Below are positions 1 to 5,204 of a DNA stretch of 5,204 nt, piece after piece; the stretch's first letter is position 1; the number at the start of each line of letters is the position of its first letter. Source of the DNA: Chloroflexota bacterium (GTDB taxonomy: Bacteria > Chloroflexota > Ktedonobacteria > Ktedonobacterales > Ktedonobacteraceae); contig VBHS01000065.1 in NCBI GenBank assembly GCA_005881295.1, positions 1 to 5,204 on the forward strand. The letters are read 5' to 3'. The translations under genes were made by a program, and so were the position numbers. Under the pieces are notes generated by a model that saw nothing but the letters and a program-made list of their open reading frames with translations, did not search any database and was not told the DNA's origin.

Positions 1-1
1 C

Positions 2-1111
2 GATGAAGCAACCCGTTGGGCATCCACGTTGCTAGCGTTACTGGCTCATCCCACCATCGCCTCCAAAGAAGAAGTGGTACGCCGCTACGACCATGAAGTG
101 CAGGGAGCGACCGCCCTGAAACCCATGGTGGGGAGAGCAGGCAACGGCCCCGGCGATGCTGCCGTCCTGCAACCGCTGCTCGACGAGGATTCAACAGCAG
201 GTATCGTCCTTTCCAACGGCGTCAACCCGCTTTACGGCAGCATCGATCCGTATCACATGGCAATGAATGCCGTTGACGAGGCGCTGCGCAACCTGGCAGC
301 CGTTGGCGGCGACATCGAAAAAGCGGCCATTCTCGACAATTTCTGTTGGGGCAATCCCACCGATCCGCTACAATTGGGCATGCTGGTACGCGCGGTCAAA
401 GGCTGCTATGATGCCGCGCTCGGCTTTGGCACCCCCTTTATCTCTGGTAAGGACAGCCTGAACAATGAATATCGTGCAAATGGCCAGCGCTCACCCGTTA
501 TCCCCACGCTGGTGATATCGGCCGTTGGTGTCATCGAAGATGCCGCGCGCACCGTTGACATGTCATTCAAACGCGCCGGGAATCTTGTATACCAGGTCGG
601 CGCGACGCGCAACGAACTGGCGGGATCTCATTATGCAGAACTCTTCCAACCCGACATCATACAGCACATATCCGGTACCGCCGTCCCACAGGTCAACGTC
701 GCCTCTGCCCGCACCACCATGAAAGCAATAGGTGAAGCTATTCGCAAGGGCTTGCTGCAAGGCTGCCACGATCTATCAGAGGGCGGCCTGGCCGTCGCAG
801 CCGCCGAGATGTCCCTCGCTGGCCTGCTAGGAATGACCATCGATCTAAACAACCTGAATGTAGGGGCACCCCTGAGGGAAGCCAACACAATCCTGTTATT
901 GAGCGAATCTCCATCGCGCTTCCTCGTAGAGGTTGCCCCTGAGCAGCGGGAAGCTTTCGAGGCCCATATGCGCTCATATGGCATGAACGATGTCGCCTGC
1001 ATTGGCCTGGTAACGGCAGCGGAGCGCTTCGTCGTGAGGTACGGCGAGGAGACGCTGATTGATCTTCCCATTGAGACATTACAGCAGGCGTGGAAAGGAG
1101 GCCAGGTATGA
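2..1111 (+). CDS. purL: Phosphoribosylformylglycinamidine (FGAM) synthase, synthetase subunit PurL, C-terminal part (5' truncated by window edge)
   Basis: ATP-dependent synthetase of purine step 4: FGAR plus ammonia (delivered by PurQ) gives FGAM in the cytoplasm. The frame is open from base 2, giving 369 visible residues; the true start lies upstream. Seen in the visible numbering: YDHEVQG (29-35), GGDIEKAAILDNFCWGNP (102-119), FISGKDSLNNEY (146-157) and the AIRS-fold C-terminal signature CHDLSEGGLAVAAAEM (255-270). Together these cover the second AIR-synthetase-like repeat of PurL, and the protein ends naturally with no glutaminase domain attached. The GKDSLNNE form differs from the GNVSLYNE form I associate with the short, PurS-dependent enzyme, so this may be the long type (inference). 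The TGA stop overlaps the next start by four bases, which suggests translational coupling to the PurQ-PurM gene. The PurL identity is very secure; which subtype it is, less so. Confidence 0.96.
   Translation, partial: DEATRWASTLLALLAHPTIASKEEVVRRYDHEVQGATALKPMVGRAGNGPGDAAVLQPLLDEDSTAGIVLSNGVNPLYGSIDPYHMAMNAVDEALRNLAAVGGDIEKAAILDNFCWGNPTDPLQLGMLVRAVKGCYDAALGFGTPFISGKDSLNNEYRANGQRSPVIPTLVISAVGVIEDAARTVDMSFKRAGNLVYQVGATRNELAGSHYAELFQPDIIQHISGTAVPQVNVASARTTMKAIGEAIRKGLLQGCHDLSEGGLAVAAAEMSLAGLLGMTIDLNNLNVGAPLREANTILLLSESPSRFLVEVAPEQREAFEAHMRSYGMNDVACIGLVTAAERFVVRYGEETLIDLPIETLQQAWKGGQV
1094..1101 (+). promoter_or_regulatory. Strong Shine-Dalgarno for the purQ-purM fusion gene
   Basis: AAAGGAGG lies inside the last codons of purL, six bases before the ATG at 1108. 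It is close to a perfect anti-16S match at good spacing. It decides the start at 1108 over in-frame non-ATG codons further upstream, such as the one at 1090, and agrees with PurQ proteins beginning just before the RAPGINCD segment. Confidence 0.85.
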
Positions 1112-2964
1112 CTGCTCGTGCGCTCGTGCTCCGCGCTCCAGGCATTAATTGTGATCTTGAAACCGCGCATGCCTGCCGCCTGGTTGGCTTTGAGACCGAT
1201 GTACTCCATATCAACCATCTTATCAAAGCGCCAGAACGCCTTCTCGACTACGCCTTGCTCGTCATTCCTGGCGGCTTCTCCTATGCTGATGACCTGGGAG
1301 CAGGTACTCTGCTGGCAAAAAATTTGACCACCCATCTTGGCCCGCAGCTGGATCAATTTATTGACGATGAACGGCTGGTGTTGGGTATCTGCAATGGCTT
1401 CCAGGTGCTTGTGCGCGCCGGGCTATTGCCGGGTTACTTCTCTCCAAAAGGCGAAACTGAGCACGATAACCCTGTCGCTGCCAGCTTGACCGATAACGCG
1501 TCAGCCCAATTTGAGTGCCGCTGGGTCACCCTGGATGTCCAGCGCAGCGCGTGTATTTTTACGCGGGGCATTGATCACCCCATAACGTTACCGGTGGCCC
1601 ATGGTGAGGGTCAATTTGTGCTGGCCGAGCCGGCGCTGCTTGGAACGCTGGCAATGGATGGGCATGTTCCGCTTGTCTACGCTCAACATGCTGGAGGCGA
1701 TGTTGCATATCCTGACAACCCCAATGGCTCAATCGGTAATATCGCCGGGGTATGTAATACGTCCGGCAGCATCTTCGGCTTGATGCCCCACCCTGAACGC
1801 TATGTCTCGTCAATCCAGCATCCCCTGCGCAGGGGTGGAGCAGGTGGACAGGGCGATGGACTGCTGCTATTTCAGAACGCCTTCAACTATGCACAGTCGT
1901 TGGACTCGCGCATCTATGCGATGGGCTCCCTTGCAGACACGCAATCATCTCATCAAACTTCTTACGTTTCGAGCGGGGTAGATATCGCAGCCGCCGAACG
2001 TGCCAAAGCATTGATGAAAGATGCCGTACGGGCGACGCAGGGGCCAGATGTCCTGGCGGGCATGGGCGCCTTTGCCGGGATGATGGATGCCCGCAGTATT
2101 CAACACATGCGGCACCCTGCGCTGGTAGCCTCGACGGATGGCGTAGGCACAAAGACGCTGATCGCGGCGCAGGCCGGTCGCTTCGACACCATCGGCTATG
2201 ACCTGGTCAATCATTCCGTGAATGACCTGTTGACGCAGGGTGCCAGGCCGCTCTTCTTCATGGATTACCTTGCGATGGGTAAATTGGATGCGCTGCACGC
2301 CGCGACGATCGTGCGCGGTGTTGCTGAGGCATGCCAGGCGGTCGGCTGTGCCTTACTGGGAGGCGAGACGGCGGAGATGCCTGGCGTCTATCTCTCTGGA
2401 GCTTTTGATCTGGCCGGCACCATCGTCGGTGTAGTTGAACGGGATTCAGCCATTGATGGCGCAGCGATCAACCCCGGCGACATCTTGTTCGGCCTCCCTT
2501 CGAGCGGACTGCACACCAACGGCTATTCATTGGCCCGTCGCATCTTCGCTCCCTACGCATTAGATACCGTCTTTCCTGAACTGAAAGAGCCACTGGTTGA
2601 TGCCCTGTTACGACCGCATCGCTGTTATCTTTCAGAAATACGAACCCTGCAAGATCATGCTGGCATCACCATCAAGGGTATGGCACATATCACTGGTGGC
2701 GGCTTTGCAGGGAATATCGCCCGTATCTTGCCCGGAGGCAGGCAGGCTGTGATCGAGACGCGAGCCTGGACGCCTCCGCCCCTCTTCCAATTGCTAGCCC
2801 GCTTAGGCCAGATCGAGCGCAAAGAGCTATATCAAACGTTTAATATGGGTATAGGGATGGTGCTGGTCTTCTCAGTAGAGGCGGCGGAACAGGCGCGCCA
2901 TATCTTGCCCGAACTGATCCCTATAGGCTACGTCAGACAGGGTAATGGTGTTGTATTGAACTAA
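1108..2964 (+). CDS. PurQ-PurM fusion: FGAM synthase glutaminase subunit joined to phosphoribosylaminoimidazole (AIR) synthetase
   Basis: One 618-residue frame holds two complete enzymes. Residues 1-262 are the PurQ class I glutaminase: RAPGINCD (9-16), IPGGFSYADD (53-62), the nucleophile elbow GICNGFQ (93-99, Cys95), GEGQF (166-170) and MPHPER (226-231) with His228 and Glu230 completing the triad. It hydrolyses glutamine and passes ammonia to PurL. Residues 285-618 are PurM, which cyclises FGAM to AIR with ATP: SGVDI (289-293), STDGVGTKT (342-350), GGETAEMPG (418-426), SSGLHTNGYSLAR (465-477), HITGGGFAGN (527-536) and FNMGIGM (578-584). Both parts have about normal length (PurQ about 225-280, PurM about 330-350). 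The joining segment has no stop; its only in-frame ATG (1921, Met272) has no Shine-Dalgarno, so separate PurM translation is unlikely but not excluded. The start overlaps the purL stop. The domain calls are very secure; that the protein works as a fusion is inferred. Confidence 0.95.
   Translation: MTARALVLRAPGINCDLETAHACRLVGFETDVLHINHLIKAPERLLDYALLVIPGGFSYADDLGAGTLLAKNLTTHLGPQLDQFIDDERLVLGICNGFQVLVRAGLLPGYFSPKGETEHDNPVAASLTDNASAQFECRWVTLDVQRSACIFTRGIDHPITLPVAHGEGQFVLAEPALLGTLAMDGHVPLVYAQHAGGDVAYPDNPNGSIGNIAGVCNTSGSIFGLMPHPERYVSSIQHPLRRGGAGGQGDGLLLFQNAFNYAQSLDSRIYAMGSLADTQSSHQTSYVSSGVDIAAAERAKALMKDAVRATQGPDVLAGMGAFAGMMDARSIQHMRHPALVASTDGVGTKTLIAAQAGRFDTIGYDLVNHSVNDLLTQGARPLFFMDYLAMGKLDALHAATIVRGVAEACQAVGCALLGGETAEMPGVYLSGAFDLAGTIVGVVERDSAIDGAAINPGDILFGLPSSGLHTNGYSLARRIFAPYALDTVFPELKEPLVDALLRPHRCYLSEIRTLQDHAGITIKGMAHITGGGFAGNIARILPGGRQAVIETRAWTPPPLFQLLARLGQIERKELYQTFNMGIGMVLVFSVEAAEQARHILPELIPIGYVRQGNGVVLN
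1822..1835. repeat. Perfect 14-base palindrome inside the PurQ coding part
   Basis: CCCCTGCGCAGGGG is its own reverse complement. As RNA it could form a five-base-pair GC-rich stem with a GCGC loop. It encodes part of HPLRRGG (PurQ residues 238-244), in the variable segment between the catalytic MPHPER motif and the conserved GDGLLLF end. No run of T follows, so it does not look like a terminator. Its role, if any, is unknown. Confidence 0.5.
1894..1959 (+). other. Interdomain linker of the PurQ-PurM fusion
   Basis: Residues about 263-284 join the last PurQ segment (GDGLLLFQNAFNYA, ending at 262) to the first PurM segment (SGVDI at 289). The stretch is polar and rich in Ser, Gln, Asp and Thr, matches neither family, and looks flexible. 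It contains the only candidate internal PurM start, ATG at 1921-1923. The bases before that ATG (GACTCGCGCATCTATGCG) contain no purine-rich ribosome binding site. The boundaries are approximate, set by where family-like sequence stops and resumes. Confidence 0.7.
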
Positions 2965-2997
2965 AATCGTTAGGCTCCCGTATCTCGCAGACAGCGT

Positions 2998-3001
2998 GAG
3001 G
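2998..3001 (+). promoter_or_regulatory. Probable Shine-Dalgarno for purC
   Basis: GAGG within GTGAGGAT lies 11 bases before the purC ATG at 3013, slightly longer than ideal spacing. It is the only plausible ribosome binding site in the 48-base gap after the PurM stop. The gap has no convincing terminator, so read-through from purQ-purM into purC is expected. Confidence 0.5.
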
Positions 3002-3012
3002 ATGAAAAAACA

Positions 3013-3792
3013 ATGACGCATCAACCTCGTATTCATTTCGGTCCCTTGCTGGCCGAAGGTAAAACAAAAGTAATCTATGCCCATCCCCAGGATGAGAGCC
3101 TGGCGTATATGGTCAACAAAGACCAGATTACAGCGGGCGACGGTGCGCGGCGCAACGAACTTGCCGGCAAGTCGCGTTGGAGTACCATCACTACGGCCAA
3201 TGTCTTCCGCTTGCTGAATGATGAAAACATTGCTACGCACTTTGTCGAGCAGATCGATGATGTCACGTTGTTGGTACGCCGCTGCACCATGCTGCCGGTT
3301 GAACAGGTGCAGCGGCGCATCGCCACAGGCTCTTACTTGAAGCGACATCCAGGAGTAAGCGAGGGTACGCGCTTCGAGCCGGTGCTTGTCGAGACATTTC
3401 TTAAGGACGATGCGCGTCACGATCCCCAGATCTGGCGGGAGGATATCGTTACAATGGGGCTGGCTGCACCTTCTGAGATCGAGTGGATGGCGCAGCAGGG
3501 GCAGCGCGTCTTTGAGGCCCTGGAGAGTGCCTGGGCGACCGTGGACGTGACGCTGGTCGATCTCAAAATAGAATTTGGCCGCGACAAAAAGGGTGATTTG
3601 ATGGTGGCGGACGTCATAGATAACGATAGCTGGCGACTCTGGCCCGGTGGAGACAAGACACGCATGCTGGATAAGCAGGTCTATCGCAATTTGCAGGCAG
3701 TGACCGAGCAAGATATGCAGGGGATTGCTGACCGCTACGCGCTTGTCGCGGACCTGACTGGAAAATTGAAGCCAGGAAAGCATACAAAGTAG
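3013..3792 (+). CDS. purC: Phosphoribosylaminoimidazole-succinocarboxamide (SAICAR) synthetase, PAICS-like subtype
   Basis: Catalyses purine step 8: CAIR, aspartate and ATP give SAICAR, ADP and phosphate. The protein has 259 residues, within the usual PurC range of about 235-300. Seen: the nucleotide-binding EGKTKVIY (15-22), KDQITAGDGARRNE (36-49), the signature stretch VQRRIATGSYLKRHPGV (99-115), FLKDDARHDP (129-138), TLVDLKIEFG (180-189) and the C-terminal ADVIDNDSWRLWPGGD (199-214). From memory, these match the N-terminal half of human PAICS (CRRIATGSFLKRNPGV, FFKDDANNDP, ADVIDNDSWRLWPSGD) more closely than the short Bacillus or E. coli PurC. No PurE-like AIR carboxylase domain follows: the frame ends with a Lys-rich tail and TAG. 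The ATG at 3013 places EGKTK at residue 15, normal for the family. It probably shares the operon transcript, 48 bases after PurM. Function is very secure; the subtype rests on recalled sequence. Confidence 0.97.
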   Translation: MTHQPRIHFGPLLAEGKTKVIYAHPQDESLAYMVNKDQITAGDGARRNELAGKSRWSTITTANVFRLLNDENIATHFVEQIDDVTLLVRRCTMLPVEQVQRRIATGSYLKRHPGVSEGTRFEPVLVETFLKDDARHDPQIWREDIVTMGLAAPSEIEWMAQQGQRVFEALESAWATVDVTLVDLKIEFGRDKKGDLMVADVIDNDSWRLWPGGDKTRMLDKQVYRNLQAVTEQDMQGIADRYALVADLTGKLKPGKHTK

Positions 3793-3904
3793 TTTCAGTA
3801 TCCTCAAGCGGATCGACATTCCGTCTCAGCCAGGCCGCTCACGCGCTTCCGGGATTGTACTTGGGAAAGCCGAAAAGGTCAAGTGTTTTTGCACTAGGGA
3901 AACG

Positions 3905-3912
3905 AAAGAGAG
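3905..3912 (+). promoter_or_regulatory. Weak candidate Shine-Dalgarno for purF
   Basis: AAAGAGAG ends seven bases before the ATG at 3920. It is only a partial match to the consensus, but it is correctly placed. The whole 127-base gap between purC and purF (3793-3919) shows no convincing promoter, riboswitch or terminator. The purF frame is open upstream through this gap but contains no ATG, GTG or TTG there, which supports 3920 as the start. Confidence 0.35.
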
Positions 3913-3919
3913 TTATACC

Positions 3920-5204
3920 ATGGAGCGTCTGCACGATGCATGCGGCATAGTCGGTATTTTTGCGCGAGTGAGCGGCGAGAGCATCGATGTCCGACGCTAT
4001 CTTACGCTGGCACTCACCTCTCTGCAACACCGTGGACAGGAGAGCGCGGGAATGGCGGTCTATCTCAGTGATGGCAGGATCGCTTCCCGTGTAGGTATGG
4101 GCAAGGTGCGCGAGGTCTTCCCCGATACAGGAACAGGGTTGCCTGATACCCACTGCGGTATAGGTCATGTGCGCTACTCTACGACAGGTTCAAGTTGTGT
4201 TGAGAATGCAGGCCCGTTCGTAGTGGGCACGGACCCCAATCATTATGAAGCCATCGCGGTCGCGCACAACGGTAACCTGGTCAACGGCCCCGCTCTGCGC
4301 GCGCAACTGCCCCAGGAACTCTTGATCTCTACGACCGATAGCGAAGCGATCGCCTTGTTACTCCTGCACGCGGGCGGTCCCAGCTTGCGCGAGCGTATGA
4401 TCTCCATCTTTCCCCAACTGCGAGGAGCCTATAGCCTCGTCATTCTGGCGGAAGGCAAGCTGTTTGCCATGCGCGACCCCTGGGGCATGCGGCCCCTCTG
4501 CCTGGGGCGCATCGGCGAAAACTGGATCATCGCCTCTGAGTCGTGTGCCCTGGACCGTCTTGGAGCTAGCTTCGTCCGCGAAGTTGAGCCGGGAGAACTC
4601 ATCACTATCGATGAGCAGGGGGTGCATTCGGAGATACTGATACGCATGCCGCGCCAGGCGCTCTGTGTCTTCGAGTATATTTACTTCTCCGATGCCACCA
4701 GCAGATTGAATGACAGGTATGTCTACCCTGTGCGCGAGGCGCTTGGTCGTGAATTGGCAAGAGAGCATCCCATCGAGGCCGACCTGGTCGTACCGGTGCC
4801 AGACTCCTCTATACCTGCTGCGCTCGGTTACGCCGAAGCTTCAGGTATCACCTATGGCCACGCCATCATCAAAAACCGCTATAGCGACCGCACCTTCATC
4901 AAGCCCGATCAGCGCCTGCGCCAGCTGGAGGTTGACCTGAAATTCAACCTCGTCAGACCAAAGATCGAAGGAGCTCGCCTGGTCATTGTGGACGATTCAA
5001 TCGTGCGTGGCAATACCATGAAGCGCCTGGTGGCCGCGTTGCGCCATTATGGGGCAAAAGAGATACATCTTCGTTCCAGTTCGCCGCCGCTGCGCCATCC
5101 CTGTCACTTCGGCATCGACATTCCACAGGAAGTGGAACTGGTGGCCGCAGGCCGCAGCGTGCAGGAGGTTGCCGACTATATCGGCGTAGATAGCCTGGGC
5201 TACC
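3920..5204 (+). CDS. purF: Amidophosphoribosyltransferase (glutamine PRPP amidotransferase), 3' truncated by window edge
   Basis: First committed step of purine synthesis: PRPP plus glutamine gives 5-phosphoribosylamine. 428 residues are visible of a family length near 470-510. The N-terminal Ntn-type glutaminase shows MERLHDA before Cys8-GIVGIF, implying a seven-residue propeptide removed to free the catalytic Cys, then HRGQESAG (37-44), HVRYSTTG (83-90), HNGNLVN (116-122) and RDPWGMRPL (185-193). The phosphoribosyltransferase half shows VVPVPDSSIPAALGYAEASG, IIKNRY, RTFIKP and the PRPP loop VIVDDSIVRGNT (355-366). Cys249 (ALCVFEYIYF) and Cys395 (HPCHFGIDIP) are 146 residues apart, matching the first two [4Fe-4S] ligands of Bacillus PurF (Cys236 and Cys382 mature numbering, recalled). 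The remaining two ligands would fall beyond the window. Oddity: the usual ARPDS after YF reads SDATS. It is the last visible operon member. Identity is very secure. Confidence 0.97.
   Translation, partial: MERLHDACGIVGIFARVSGESIDVRRYLTLALTSLQHRGQESAGMAVYLSDGRIASRVGMGKVREVFPDTGTGLPDTHCGIGHVRYSTTGSSCVENAGPFVVGTDPNHYEAIAVAHNGNLVNGPALRAQLPQELLISTTDSEAIALLLLHAGGPSLRERMISIFPQLRGAYSLVILAEGKLFAMRDPWGMRPLCLGRIGENWIIASESCALDRLGASFVREVEPGELITIDEQGVHSEILIRMPRQALCVFEYIYFSDATSRLNDRYVYPVREALGRELAREHPIEADLVVPVPDSSIPAALGYAEASGITYGHAIIKNRYSDRTFIKPDQRLRQLEVDLKFNLVRPKIEGARLVIVDDSIVRGNTMKRLVAALRHYGAKEIHLRSSSPPLRHPCHFGIDIPQEVELVAAGRSVQEVADYIGVDSLGY

Noticed and set aside
964..981. Inverted repeat CCATATG-cgct-CATATGG within purL
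   Set aside because: Short seven-base arms inside conserved coding sequence, with no T-run and no second copy noticed in the window; chance is adequate.
631..1356. Minus-strand open frame of 241 codons across the purL/purQ junction
   Set aside because: It lies opposite two conserved coding regions, has low-complexity Arg/Ser-rich composition and no recognisable domain; a shadow frame.
3002..3016. Four-codon peptide MKKQ as a genuine leader gene
   Set aside because: No usable ribosome binding site at correct distance and no attenuator structure; kept only as part of a low-interest leader observation.
2872..3819. Long open frame on the minus strand (315 codons) antisense to purC
   Set aside because: It runs opposite a clearly conserved purC, resembles no known family, and is explained by GC-biased codon use on the coding strand.
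3793..3919. Possible separate promoter or terminator between purC and purF
   Set aside because: The only stem seen (AGCGG at 3807-3811 with CCGCT at 3835-3839) is five pairs with a 23-base loop and no T-run; candidate -35 and -10 boxes are poorly matched or badly spaced.
4346..4353. GCGATCGC octamer, identical to the cyanobacterial HIP1 palindrome
   Set aside because: I noticed only one copy in the window, inside purF, and nothing else suggests a cyanobacterium.

Overview
The window is a compact, all-plus-strand piece of a bacterial de novo purine biosynthesis operon. In order it holds the 3' end of purL, an intact gene encoding a PurQ-PurM fusion, an intact purC, and the 5' three-quarters or so of purF. 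Nothing seen points to mobile DNA, phage, CRISPR, rRNA or tRNA. Base composition looks even (moderately GC-rich) from end to end, and all four genes look functional.

Layout: 2-1111 is the C-terminal part of PurL (its start lies before the window). Its stop overlaps the next start by four bases (ATGA, 1108-1111), behind a near-perfect Shine-Dalgarno. 1108-2964 is one uninterrupted frame of 618 residues, with a complete PurQ glutaminase (about residues 1-262), a short Ser/Gln-rich linker (about 263-284) and a complete PurM, AIR synthetase (about 285-618). After 48 bases comes purC (3013-3792), whose protein resembles the SAICAR synthetase half of animal PAICS. After another 127 bases comes purF (3920 to the window end), a propeptide-bearing amidophosphoribosyltransferase with the first two cysteines expected of the iron-sulfur type.

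How the genes work together: PurF starts the pathway (PRPP to phosphoribosylamine). PurL with PurQ turns FGAR into FGAM using glutamine ammonia. PurM closes FGAM to AIR. PurC adds aspartate to CAIR to give SAICAR. Carboxylation of AIR (PurE or PurE/PurK) and the other steps must be encoded elsewhere. There is no separate purS between purL and purQ, and the visible PurL has the GKDSLNNE-type signature rather than the GNVSLYNE type of the PurS-dependent enzyme, so the missing N-terminus may carry a built-in PurS-like domain (inference).

Organism: a bacterium, judged by operon structure, Shine-Dalgarno sites and tight gene overlap. The protein flavour suggests Chloroflexota, perhaps Ktedonobacteria, but this rests on general impression and has low confidence. 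The most notable observation is the PurQ-PurM fusion, joining enzymes of two consecutive steps; the eukaryote-like PurC comes second. I do not see an undescribed defence or mobile system here.
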